Part shown: positions 41,956-50,239 of the stretch, in pieces
Layout of the letters: the number at the start of each line of letters is the position of its first letter
Position numbering within the stretch: position 1 is the first letter of the stretch
Origin: Nocardia abscessus
GTDB taxonomy: Bacteria > Actinomycetota > Actinomycetes > Mycobacteriales > Mycobacteriaceae
Assembly: GCF_015477775.1 (NCBI RefSeq)
Contig: NZ_JADLQO010000007.1
Span: forward strand, 124,001-188,000
DNA: 64,000 nucleotides
Direction of reading: 5' to 3'
The notes under the pieces: generated by a model
Seen by the model: the letters and a program-made list of their open reading frames with translations, nothing else
Database searches by the model: none
What the model was told of the DNA's origin: nothing
Position numbers and translations under genes: made by a program

Positions 41956-43623
41956 ATGCAACCGCTCGGCACGAACGATCCGGCGCGGATCGGTGACTAC
42001 CGTCTGCTCGGCGTGCTCGGCGCGGGTGGCATGGGCCGGGTCTATCTCGGACGGAACGCGGGCGGGCGCACCGTCGCGGTCAAGGTCATCCGTCCGGACA
42101 TGATCGACGTGGAATTCCGCCAGCGCTTCCGGCGCGAGGTGGCCGCCGCGCGCCGGGTCGGCGGTCAGTTCACCGCACCGGTGCTCGACGCCGACGTCGA
42201 CGCCGATCCGCCGTGGCTGGCCACCGGTTACGTGGCCGGATTCGCGCTGGACGACGCCGTCGAGCGGTACGGGCCGTTCACGGAGAACGCGCTGGTCGTA
42301 CTGGCGCACGGGCTGATCGAGGCAGTGGCTGCCGTGCATCGGGCCGGAGTGGTGCACCGCGACCTCAAGCCGTCCAACGTCCTGCTGGCCCTCGACGGTC
42401 CGAAGGTGATCGATTTCGGCATCGCGCGCGCGATCGATGACAGCAAGCTCACCACCACCGGAAAGGTCATCGGCTCACCGGGATTCATGTGTCCCGAGCA
42501 GGTGACCGGCGATCCGGTCGGCCCGCCCGTCGACGTCTTCGCCCTGGGCGGGGTTCTCGTGTTCGCGGCGACCGGCCACGGACCGTTCGGCGTCGGCGAC
42601 GCGGTGCAGATGCTGTGGCGGGTGGTGTACGAGGAGCCGCAACTCGACGACGTGCCGCAGCGACTGCGTCCCCTGCTGGCGGCCTGTCTGACCAAGGACC
42701 CCGCGGCGCGCCCGACTCCGGACCAGCTGCTCACCCAGCTCACCGCACTCGGCATCCCCGAGCGCGGCGGCTGGTTGCCCGCCCCGGTGGTCGAGGAGGT
42801 CAGCCGCCGCGCGGTCGAGTTGCTGAACCTGGACTCCGGCTCGTTCCCCCGCCGAGACCACCCCGCATTCGCCGATCCGGGGCGCACCGCCGACACGATG
42901 GCCCTTCCCAGCGCACCTCCGAGCCCGCAGCACGACCACGGACGATCGGTGCCCACGCAGATACGGCATCCGGGCTCGCCGCAGCCGTCTCCCGCGTTCA
43001 CGGGACAACAGACGTATCCACCCACGCACCAGGGTTCGCCCCGGTTCGGTTCGGTCGCCGCTGCACCGCCGCGCCGCCCAGGCCGCGCCCTGCTCATCGC
43101 AGGCGCACTTGTCGTCTGCGTCGCAGTCGCCGTCGCGGCGTTCGTGGTCGGCGCCCAGCTGAAGAACGACGGTTCGACCGAGGCGATCACACAGACCACC
43201 CAAACCAGCGACGATCCTTCGACGACAGCCGCCGCGCAGGCCGATGAGACGAATCCGACCACCAGCAGCAGCCCGTCCGATACCAGTGTTCCGGAGGCTT
43301 TCCTCGGCGAATGGAAAGGCGTCGCCCGCGACACCTTGGCGTCGTTCGACATCGTGCTGACCATCCGAGACGGCGCCGTCGGCGAGGAAATCGCCCAGTC
43401 GTCGAACACCGGCAAACTGCGCGGTCAGCGCTGCGAACGGGCGGAAACCCTCACCGCCGCCGCCGAGACCGAGCTGTCCTTCGTCGCGCGGCTCTCCGGC
43501 AACTCCCCCGGCTGCTTCGACAACGGCTCCACCTCGACCGTCACCTTGCAACCGGATGGCTCGATGTCGTACAGCACCTCCGGCGTTTTCGGCAACATCG
43601 AAGGAATCCTGCGCAAGAGCTGA
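41956..43623 (+). CDS. Transmembrane Ser/Thr protein kinase (PknB-like)
   Basis: A 555-residue kinase. The catalytic domain (about residues 14-275) has GAGGMGRVYLG, VAVKVI with the ATP-anchoring Lys, HRDLKPSN near 133-140, DFGIAR, and a CPEQ activation-segment end. A Pro/Ser/Gln-rich linker (about 290-370) leads to one membrane span (about 377-398). The extracellular part (about 405-555) is a Thr/Ser-rich stalk and a small domain with EWKGVARDTLASFDIVLTI and two or three cysteines. It lacks PASTA repeats, so it does not sense muropeptides the PknB way. Confidence 0.94.
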   Translation: MQPLGTNDPARIGDYRLLGVLGAGGMGRVYLGRNAGGRTVAVKVIRPDMIDVEFRQRFRREVAAARRVGGQFTAPVLDADVDADPPWLATGYVAGFALDDAVERYGPFTENALVVLAHGLIEAVAAVHRAGVVHRDLKPSNVLLALDGPKVIDFGIARAIDDSKLTTTGKVIGSPGFMCPEQVTGDPVGPPVDVFALGGVLVFAATGHGPFGVGDAVQMLWRVVYEEPQLDDVPQRLRPLLAACLTKDPAARPTPDQLLTQLTALGIPERGGWLPAPVVEEVSRRAVELLNLDSGSFPRRDHPAFADPGRTADTMALPSAPPSPQHDHGRSVPTQIRHPGSPQPSPAFTGQQTYPPTHQGSPRFGSVAAAPPRRPGRALLIAGALVVCVAVAVAAFVVGAQLKNDGSTEAITQTTQTSDDPSTTAAAQADETNPTTSSSPSDTSVPEAFLGEWKGVARDTLASFDIVLTIRDGAVGEEIAQSSNTGKLRGQRCERAETLTAAAETELSFVARLSGNSPGCFDNGSTSTVTLQPDGSMSYSTSGVFGNIEGILRKS

Positions 43624-43707
43624 GGGCCGGACGCCTGCCGCGCCGGGTACCGGCAGCGGGAACGCGGGCCGCGAGCGTGGTCGCGCGCGGGCGGTTAAGG
43701 TGCGGCG

Positions 43708-44502
43708 GTGGACAGAGCGGAATTCTTCGAGCGCGGTGCTTCCATCGCCGATCGTCTGACGACGACGCAGGCGCAACCGCCGTGGTGGCTGGTGGCGGCG
43801 GCCGCGGTGGCGGCGCTCGTGCTGGTGGGATACACACCCATCTGGCGGTTCACCCGCAATATCGTCACCATCGCGCACGAAGGCGGCCACGCCATGGTCG
43901 CGCTGCTCACCGGCCGCAAGCTCAACAGCATCCGATTGCATTCGGACACTTCGGGGCTCACGGTGTCGAGCGGGAAACCCTACGGGCTCGGGATGATCCT
44001 CACCACGATGGCGGGTTATCCGGCACCGGCGCTGCTCGGTCTCGGATTCGCCGCCCTGCTGGGCGCGAGCCGGATCACGCTGATGCTCTGGACGGCCATC
44101 GCCCTGCTCGCCGCGGTGCTGATCAAGATCAGGAATATCTACGGCGCCATCACCGTGCTCGGTCTCGGCGCGGTAGTCTTCGTCGTCTCCTGGTTCGGAA
44201 CCGACACGCTGCAAGCGGGATTCGCCTATCTGGGCGCGTGGTTCCTGCTTTTCGCCGGGACGCGTCCGGTGATCGAACTGCAAAGGGGCCGTTCCCGGCA
44301 GCAGCGCGCCCGCTATCACGACGTGGACTCCGACGCCGATCAGCTCGCCCGGCTCACCCGGCTGCCCGGCCTCCTGTGGGTTCTGGTGTTCGGCACCATC
44401 GCCGTCGGTTCGCTGGCAGTCGGCGCATGGCTGCTCATCTCCGCCATCGCCGAGGTCTGCCTGCCGGGTGCGCCCTCGGGCTCCTGCTTCGCCACACGCT
44501 GA
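43708..44502 (+). CDS. M50-like membrane metallopeptidase
   Basis: A 264-residue membrane protein. It carries a zinc-protease motif HEGGH at residues 57-61 inside a hydrophobic stretch, followed by the typical HAMVALLTGRKL context. GMILTTMAGYPAPALLGLGFAALLG gives the second conserved region, in place of the usual NP-D motif of site-2 proteases. About six hydrophobic segments are visible. This is the M50B-like group of actinobacteria. It starts at GTG 43708, with TAAGGT six bases upstream suggesting a leaderless mRNA. It is 84 bases downstream of the Ser/Thr kinase. Substrate unknown. Confidence 0.85.
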   Translation: MDRAEFFERGASIADRLTTTQAQPPWWLVAAAAVAALVLVGYTPIWRFTRNIVTIAHEGGHAMVALLTGRKLNSIRLHSDTSGLTVSSGKPYGLGMILTTMAGYPAPALLGLGFAALLGASRITLMLWTAIALLAAVLIKIRNIYGAITVLGLGAVVFVVSWFGTDTLQAGFAYLGAWFLLFAGTRPVIELQRGRSRQQRARYHDVDSDADQLARLTRLPGLLWVLVFGTIAVGSLAVGAWLLISAIAEVCLPGAPSGSCFATR

Positions 44503-44653
44503 CCGCCGAGGCCGCGCTGCGGGCCGCGATCGGCTCGGTTAGGCTCGAATCCCGCCTTGTGCCACCGCCTTACCGGCGGCGGCGCGTCGCCGAGCGCACC
44601 CAACGACGGGCTGTACCGGCGCGGAACGCGATTCCACGACCTCCGGAGCCAGC

Positions 44654-45568
44654 ATGGCAGCCATCCTCGCGCCGAGCACTTCTGCGCGGCGTCCTCTTCC
44701 GATACTGACGCTGATTGCGGCGGTATTCCTCGCCGCGCTCCCCTTTGCGGCGACCGCTTCGGCGACGCCGGTCGGCGCGGCCTGCGCAACACCGTTGGCA
44801 CCGGCCGAAACAGCCGCGATCGTAGAACTGTCCGACACCGGGTCGCTGACCGGTTCGTCGCTGCGGCGGCTGGAGCAGGCCGTCGACCGGCACCGGCGGA
44901 TCACCGAGATCCTGGTCGGCCACCGGGATCAGCGCGGTGTGTTCTCTCTCGGACTCGACGCGGTCGAACGAGCCGCCGTGCTTCCGCTCCAGCGCGACCC
45001 CGCGTCGTTCGACGACCCGGAATGGGCACACCGGATCAGTCTCGAGTTGCTGTCGCGATTCCTGCGCACCGTGCACGCCGAATTCACCGGCGCGCCCGCC
45101 GAGCCGCACTGGGCGCACTACTTCGACCTCACCCGCCGCTGCGAACTGTCCCCCGCCCGGGTCGCGATGGCCGGTTACAACGCGCATCTGACCGTCGATT
45201 TGTCGTATTCCGTCGCGGCGGTCGGCAGCACTGCCGCCAACGCGGCCGACTATTTCCGCATCGTCGACGCGATCGCCCAGCAGGGCGCCCTGATCGTCGA
45301 GCAGACCAAGGTGGTCTACGGCGGCGACCTCGGGCCGCTGTGGCGCTTCTACTTCCTCGGCGAGGGCTTGGACCTGGTGCTCGGCCCAGGCGCCGGGACC
45401 GGCCCACTGCTGCGCCTGGCCGACGCGGGGGCCAATGTGATCATCTTCGGAAACGGGTTGGCCCTGCAGGATCCCGCCTCGGCGTCGGCCGTCACCGCCG
45501 AGATCGATGCGCTGTGGCGTGGCCTCGATCTGGGCTTCGAAACCCTGTCCGGCCTCGGCGGCCTCTAG
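44654..45568 (+). CDS. Secreted DUF5995-like protein
   Basis: A 304-residue protein. A signal peptide (about residues 1-37, ending ATASA-TP) precedes an alpha-helical body with DDPEWAHRISLELLSRFLR, HWAHYFDLTRRCELSPARVAMAGYNAHLTVDL and a paired NAADYFRIVDAIA stretch. This His/Asn-rich helical pattern resembles DUF5995, whose function is not established. GGAG lies before ATG 44654. It stands alone, and a small hairpin at 45584-45598 follows. Hydrolase activity on an envelope component is possible but unsupported. Confidence 0.7.
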   Translation: MAAILAPSTSARRPLPILTLIAAVFLAALPFAATASATPVGAACATPLAPAETAAIVELSDTGSLTGSSLRRLEQAVDRHRRITEILVGHRDQRGVFSLGLDAVERAAVLPLQRDPASFDDPEWAHRISLELLSRFLRTVHAEFTGAPAEPHWAHYFDLTRRCELSPARVAMAGYNAHLTVDLSYSVAAVGSTAANAADYFRIVDAIAQQGALIVEQTKVVYGGDLGPLWRFYFLGEGLDLVLGPGAGTGPLLRLADAGANVIIFGNGLALQDPASASAVTAEIDALWRGLDLGFETLSGLGGL

Positions 45569-45583
45569 CTCGATTCGGTTGTC

Positions 45584-45598
45584 GACCGCGCTGCGGTC
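45584..45598. terminator. Short hairpin between convergent genes
   Basis: GACCGC-GCT-GCGGTC, a 6-bp stem, 16 bases after the DUF5995-like stop and facing the convergent TetR gene. Modest strength. Confidence 0.4.
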
Positions 45599-45696
45599 AG
45601 CGTGCGGCAACCGGCCGGACGCGTGATCGGCGGATTCGATGCCACGCGCTCGCATTGCGGGCCGCGTGCCAGGTGACGGGGCCAGGATGCGGCGGC

Positions 45697-46293
45697 CTAC
45701 ACCTGCAAGTGCAGGCTGGTGTCCATGGCGGCGAAGGCCCGCCGTGTCGCCTCGGCGAGTTCGTCGGGAGCGTAGCGGGGTCGCCACTCATCCAATGCGC
45801 ACCGCCAGGTGGCCACACAGAATTCGATGACCAGCCGCAGTTCGAGACTGCCGGGAGTGCCGAGGCGCTGGGTGATCTCGGTCTGGATTTCGGCGCAGTG
45901 GCGCAACGTGTGCCCGTTGAGGGCCGGGGACTGTTCGATCAGCTCGAGCGTGCGGGGGAAGCGGCGGTACCAGTCGGCGTCCATGCGGTCGAGGGTGGTC
46001 AGCATGGCGTCGCGGAAGACATCGGTCACCGGGCCGGACTTCTCGGTTTCGTCCAGGACCTCCAGGTAAGCGCTCCACAGCTGCTTGACGGCGGTGAGTG
46101 TCACGTCCTCCTTGGAACGAAAGTTGCGAAAGAACGTCCGCCGCGAGACCTCCACCGCGTCCAGCAGCGCGTCGAGCGGGGTGTTATCGAATCCGCGCTC
46201 GCTGAACAGTGCGACAGCGGTATCGGCCAACGCCTGGTGGGTGCGCAGCTTCTTGCGTTCGCGCAGCGTCGCGGGTCGGTCGGCGATCGGCAT
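45697..46293 (-). CDS. TetR-family repressor, divergent from an MDR gene
   Basis: A 198-residue regulator. The helix-turn-helix (about residues 12-58) reads RTHQALADTAVALFSERGFD and VSRRTFFRNFRSKEDV. The C-terminal helices contain Trp/Cys-containing ligand-pocket segments. The ATG at 46293 has TAGTCT six bases upstream on its strand, consistent with a leaderless mRNA. A TGCAC-N5-GTGCA inverted repeat lies between it and the divergent zinc-binding dehydrogenase, which is the expected target. Confidence 0.92.
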   Translation of the reverse strand: MPIADRPATLRERKKLRTHQALADTAVALFSERGFDNTPLDALLDAVEVSRRTFFRNFRSKEDVTLTAVKQLWSAYLEVLDETEKSGPVTDVFRDAMLTTLDRMDADWYRRFPRTLELIEQSPALNGHTLRHCAEIQTEITQRLGTPGSLELRLVIEFCVATWRCALDEWRPRYAPDELAEATRRAFAAMDTSLHLQV

Positions 46294-46299
46294 GAACTC

Positions 46300-46327
46300 A
46301 GACTAGCCCTCTTGCACAAAGAGTGCA
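46300..46327. promoter_or_regulatory. TetR promoter and inverted-repeat operator
   Basis: The minus-strand -10 TAGTCT (46300-46305) is six bases from the TetR ATG. The inverted repeat TGCAC-AAAGA-GTGCA (46313-46327) would cover its upstream promoter region. Binding there would repress the TetR gene and could also affect the divergent MDR gene. Confidence 0.5.
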
Positions 46328-46380
46328 TATGCTTCACTGGAGCAACTGCCACACTGTGGCGTTTGAGAGGAGATCTGACT

Positions 46381-47316
46381 GTGCGTGCACTTGTTGTCGA
46401 CCACACCGCCCCCGCGCACCTCGCACTGGCCGAGGTGCCCGAACCGGAACCGGGTCCGGGCGAGGCGCTGGTGCGAGTGGAGGCGGTCTCGCTGAACTAT
46501 GGCGAGGTCAAGGGCGCCACCAGCCCTCGGACACCGGACGGCACGGTGATCGGCTGGGACGCGGCGGGCGTGGTCGTGAAAGCGGCTGCCGACGGAACCG
46601 GGCCCGCCGAGGGGACCAGGGTGGTCACCCTCGGCGGAGCGGGGGGCTGGGCCGAGCAGCGGGCGGTCTCGGCCACTCGGCTCGGCATCGTGCCCGAGGA
46701 TGCCGACTTCGCCGCCGTCAGCACCGTCCCGGTCGCCGGGCTGAGCGCACTACATGTGTTGCGCCGCATGGGTCAGCTGCTGGGTCGGCGGGTGATGATC
46801 ACCGGTGCGTCCGGGGGCGTCGGCCGCTACGCGGTGCAACTGGCCGCTCGCGCCGGAGCCGAGGTGGTCGCGATCAGCCGGAACCCCGCGCAGTCGGACG
46901 GCCTGCGGTCGTTGGGAGCGCACGAGGTCCACACCGATCCGGGCGGCGTGGACCGGCCCGTGTACGCGGTGCTCGACAACGTCGGCGGACAGCAACTGGT
47001 CGATGCCTTCGCCGCCGTGCAGGCCGGTGGCACGTTGGTCAGCGTTGGTCGATCATCGGACACCGACGCGGTTTTCCCACCCGACGCGCTGGTCGCCACC
47101 GACGGACGGCACGACCGGTCCATCCGCACGTTCTTCCTGTTCGCAGATCCTGCCACCGATTTCTCCGCCGATCTGACCTGGCTGGCCACCCAGATCGGCG
47201 CCGGCCGCCTCGACCCGGGAATCAGCTGGCGCGGCCCGTGGACTCGCTACGCCGAGGCCGGCCGGGCACTGCTCGACCACCGCCTGCACGGCAAAGCCGT
47301 CCTCGATATCGACTGA
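46381..47316 (+). CDS. Zinc-independent quinone-oxidoreductase-like MDR protein
   Basis: A 311-residue medium-chain reductase of the QOR branch. It shows VEAVSLNYGEVKGA, GWDAAGVVV, then VPVAGLSALHVLRRMG and the Rossmann motif MITGASGGVGRYAVQLAARAGAEVVAIS. No zinc ligands are present. GTG 46381 follows GAGAGGAG. It probably reduces quinones or enones with NADPH. Divergence from a TetR gene with an inverted-repeat operator suggests induction by the substrate. Its stop abuts that of gluconokinase (TGATCA across 47314-47319). Confidence 0.9.
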   Translation: MRALVVDHTAPAHLALAEVPEPEPGPGEALVRVEAVSLNYGEVKGATSPRTPDGTVIGWDAAGVVVKAAADGTGPAEGTRVVTLGGAGGWAEQRAVSATRLGIVPEDADFAAVSTVPVAGLSALHVLRRMGQLLGRRVMITGASGGVGRYAVQLAARAGAEVVAISRNPAQSDGLRSLGAHEVHTDPGGVDRPVYAVLDNVGGQQLVDAFAAVQAGGTLVSVGRSSDTDAVFPPDALVATDGRHDRSIRTFFLFADPATDFSADLTWLATQIGAGRLDPGISWRGPWTRYAEAGRALLDHRLHGKAVLDID

Positions 47317-47814
47317 TCACCTCTCCAGCGCCGCTACCGCTTCTCGGACGAGGTCCTCGGGGGACCGTGTCCCGTCGACTGCGCTGCCGATCTCATCGGG
47401 CTCGAGCGGCTCCAGGGTGGCCAGCTGGGAATCGAGCAGGCTCAGCGGCATGAAGTGCCCCCGCCGGTCGGCCAGGCGGCGCTCGAGTTCGCCGCGCGGG
47501 AGGTCCAGGTGCAGGAAGAACGCGTCAGGAGCGGACGCGCGCAACCGGTCGCGATAGACCCGCTTCAGGGCGGAGCAGGTGACGACGGCTCCTTCGCCGG
47601 ATCGCTCGGCGAGCCATCCGGCGAGGGCGTCGAGCCAGGGTTCGCGGTCGGCATCGTCCAGCGGTGTCCCGGCCGCCATCTTCGCGACGTTCGCGGGCGG
47701 ATGGAACTCGTCGCCTTCGGCGTAGTCGACGCCGAGTGCGGCGGCCAGGCGGGTGCCTACCGTCGTCTTTCCCGATCCCGACACTCCCATCACGACGATC
47801 GGTACATCGTGCAC
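47317..47814 (-). CDS. gntK: Gluconokinase (GntK-type)
   Basis: A 165-residue P-loop kinase, close to the usual length. Walker A is MGVSGSGKTTVG (about residues 8-19). The gluconate kinase signature EGDEFHPPANVAKMAAGTPL follows, then WLDALAGWL and VVTCSALKRVYRDRLR. RRGHFMPLSLLDSQLATLEPLE completes the match. I chose GTG 47814 because GAAGG lies five bases upstream; a longer frame adds an unrelated Ser/Thr-rich extension. It phosphorylates D-gluconate to 6-phosphogluconate for the pentose-phosphate pathway. No gluconate permease is adjacent. Confidence 0.93.
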   Translation of the reverse strand: MHDVPIVVMGVSGSGKTTVGTRLAAALGVDYAEGDEFHPPANVAKMAAGTPLDDADREPWLDALAGWLAERSGEGAVVTCSALKRVYRDRLRASAPDAFFLHLDLPRGELERRLADRRGHFMPLSLLDSQLATLEPLEPDEIGSAVDGTRSPEDLVREAVAALER

Positions 47815-48138
47815 TCGAGCCTTCTTCCCATACGTGGCAGATCTCGTGCTCGTGGACTTGTCATCGGCGACAACCCAGCGGCAGGCCACTTCGTCGACCT
47901 GTGCAGTGACCAGCAGCGCCGCCGCGGCTAGATTTCAAGGACCGCGACTTCGCGATGTTACCGGTGTCTCTGAATCTGCTCTGCACCAATGACTTCCGCA
48001 GATGCGCGGACGACTGGACGGGAAGTATCGACATGTTTGCAACGACGCAATGCACGCATCTGGTCCGAGATCCGAACCGCGACCGCACGCTCGACCCACG
48101 AATGGTCGGCAGCGAGCGCGGGCGCTGAGGGGAGCGGC
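47815..48138. other. Divergent gap between gluconokinase and PucR-type regulator
   Basis: These 324 bases hold the two promoters. If translation of the regulator began at ATG 47989 it would cover the right half, but the strong GAGGGGAGC site before GTG 48139 argues against this. No other gene seen. Confidence 0.4.
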
Positions 48139-49302
48139 GTGCCGACCGCGCGCTCCACCGATCTCGTCCCGACCACCGAACACATCGTGCGACACCTGCT
48201 GGACATCATTCCCCGGCGGCACGTCACGAGCGGAAATCTCCTGCGTGAGGAGATCCGCGCCACCGTCGCGAACTGCCTCGACCTGGTCGCGTCCGGCGGA
48301 CCCGAGCCACCGGATCGCACGGTCCGCATTTTCGAGGCCGCTACCCGGTGGGCCGGCGTCGGAGTTCCGATGGACACCGTCCAGCACCTGGTTCACGAGG
48401 GATTCCGCCTGTATCTCGACGATCACCTGCGCGGATCGCCCGCCGTGCGGCACGACGACATCCGCGGGATCTTCGACGCACTGCACGCCGTCACCGCGAC
48501 GGTATCGCTCGCCTATCTGTCCGTCGCGCCCGCCGCCGAGCAGATGGCTCCGCACGCCGCGGCCGTCGCGCTGCTCAGGGGGCACCACCCCGGGAAGGTC
48601 TACCGGGAGCACGGCATTCCGGTCGCCGACCGCTACACCGTGCTGGCCGTGGCGCTCGACCGAGCCACCGAGGAACGTCCGGGTCGACGCCCCGGAGACG
48701 GGCACGCCATCCGGCAGCGCATGCAGATCTGCCTCGCCATGCGCTGCGGAAGACACGTGCCGACCCTGCTCAGCGCGATCGGCGGGACGATTCTGGTGCC
48801 GGTGTCGCTGGTCGCCGAGAACGAACTCGACGACTTGGTCGCCGCGCTGGCCGCGGCGGTGCCCGCCGCGCTCACCGCCGCCGCCATCCCCGCCGAACCG
48901 GACCGGATCCCCGATGCCGCCGACCAGGCGCACGAACTGCTCGACATGGTCCGGCGCCTGCAGCAGCCGCCGGGCCTGTACCGCTTCGACGATCTGGCCC
49001 TCGAGTACCAGCTCACCCGGCCGGGCCCGGGCCGCGACCGGCTGGCCGCCCTGCTCGACCCGCTGGAGGAACATCCGGAGCTGTTCGAGACCCTGCGCGA
49101 GCACGTCCGCAACGACTTCAACCGCAGGCGCACCTCCCGGACGATGTACCTGCACCCGAACACCGTGGACCATCGCCTCAAGCGAATCGGCCGCCTCACC
49201 GGCTTGGACACCGCCCTTCCGCAGGTGCTCTACCGGCTGCGCGCCGCGCTCATCGCGCGCACCTATACCGAGCCGCAATCCCCGCCCCCGCCGACCGGCT
49301 AG
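48139..49302 (+). CDS. PucR/CdaR-type helix-turn-helix regulator
   Basis: A 387-residue cytoplasmic regulator. The N-terminal part (about residues 10-130) is helical, with RHLLDIIPRRHVTSGNLLREEIRATVANCLDLV. A middle GGDEF-like fold follows (YTVLAVALDRATEE; GGTILVPVSL). The C-terminal PucR helix-turn-helix is LRDHVR-like here: LFETLREHVRNDFNRRRTSRTMYLHPNTVDHRLKRIGRLTG. GTG 48139 is chosen because GAGGGGAGC is just upstream. The LLM oxidoreductase 11 bases downstream is probably co-transcribed. Confidence 0.88.
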   Translation: MPTARSTDLVPTTEHIVRHLLDIIPRRHVTSGNLLREEIRATVANCLDLVASGGPEPPDRTVRIFEAATRWAGVGVPMDTVQHLVHEGFRLYLDDHLRGSPAVRHDDIRGIFDALHAVTATVSLAYLSVAPAAEQMAPHAAAVALLRGHHPGKVYREHGIPVADRYTVLAVALDRATEERPGRRPGDGHAIRQRMQICLAMRCGRHVPTLLSAIGGTILVPVSLVAENELDDLVAALAAAVPAALTAAAIPAEPDRIPDAADQAHELLDMVRRLQQPPGLYRFDDLALEYQLTRPGPGRDRLAALLDPLEEHPELFETLREHVRNDFNRRRTSRTMYLHPNTVDHRLKRIGRLTGLDTALPQVLYRLRAALIARTYTEPQSPPPPTG

Positions 49303-49313
49303 GGTCGGAAGAC

Positions 49314-50234
49314 ATGGAACTACGCATCTTCACCGAGCCGCAGCAGGGCGCGAGCTACGACACCCTGCGCACCGTCGCCAAGGCCACCGAGGACTTGGGA
49401 TTCGACGCGTTCTTCCGCAGCGACCACTACCTGAGCATGGGCGGCGCCGACGGGCTGCCCGGTCCGACCGACGCCTGGATCACCCTCGCCGGACTGGCCA
49501 GGGAGACGAAGCGGATCCGCCTGGGCACCCTGGTCACCGCCGCCACCTTCCGGCTGCCCGGCCCGCTGGCGATCCAGGTCGCGCAGGTGGACCAGATGTC
49601 CGGGGGCCGGGTCGAATTCGGTTTGGGCAGCGGCTGGTTCGCCGAGGAGCACGCGGCGTACGGCATCCCGTTCCCCACCGACAAGTTCGCCCGGCTGGAA
49701 GAGCAGCTGGCCGTCATCACCGGGCTCTGGGCCACCAAACCCGGCGACACCTTCAGCTACGAGGGCAAGCACTACCAGCTCACCGACTCCCCCGCCCTGC
49801 CCAAACCGGTGCAGGACCCGATACCGGTGCTGATCGGCGGGCAGGGCGCCACCCGTACGCCGCGGCTGGCCGCGCAGTACGCGAACGAGTTCAACATGCC
49901 GTTCTCCTCGATCGAGGACAGCGCGCGGCAGTTCGGCCGGGTGCGCGCCGCCGCGGAGGCCTACGGCCGCCCGGCTGATGACCTGGTCTACTCCAACGCA
50001 CTGGTGGTCTGCGTGGGCGCGAACGACGCCGAGGTGGCGCGCCGGGCCGCCGCCATCGGGCGCGAGGTGGACGAGCTGAAGGCCAACGGCCTGGCCGGTT
50101 CACCCGCCGAGGTGGTGGACAAGATCGGCCGCTACGCCGAGATCGGCACCGGCCGCGTCTACCTGCAGGTGCTCGACCTGAGCGATCTCGCCCATCTCGA
50201 ACTGATCTCCGCGCAGGTGCAATCGCAGCTGTGA
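49314..50234 (+). CDS. F420-type LLM oxidoreductase
   Basis: A 306-residue TIM-barrel protein. It has FTEPQQGASYDTLRTVAKATEDLGFDAFFRSDHYL, RIRLGTLVTAATFRLPGPLAIQVAQVDQMSGGRVEFGLGSGWF and PVLIGGQGATRTPRLAAQYANEFN. These are hallmarks of F420-dependent LLM reductases of the TIGR03560-like group. It follows the PucR-type regulator by 11 bases. A TAGGGT hexamer overlaps the regulator stop, eight bases before ATG 49314, and might also give an internal transcript. It is convergent with the CocE-type hydrolase, five bases apart. Confidence 0.9.
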   Translation: MELRIFTEPQQGASYDTLRTVAKATEDLGFDAFFRSDHYLSMGGADGLPGPTDAWITLAGLARETKRIRLGTLVTAATFRLPGPLAIQVAQVDQMSGGRVEFGLGSGWFAEEHAAYGIPFPTDKFARLEEQLAVITGLWATKPGDTFSYEGKHYQLTDSPALPKPVQDPIPVLIGGQGATRTPRLAAQYANEFNMPFSSIEDSARQFGRVRAAAEAYGRPADDLVYSNALVVCVGANDAEVARRAAAIGREVDELKANGLAGSPAEVVDKIGRYAEIGTGRVYLQVLDLSDLAHLELISAQVQSQL

Positions 50235-50239
50235 GTCAC

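Noticed and set aside
42475..44319. Minus-strand frame of about 600 codons
   Set aside because: Antisense to the kinase and protease genes, which have clear catalytic motifs. The product is Gly/Arg/Glu-rich without any domain.
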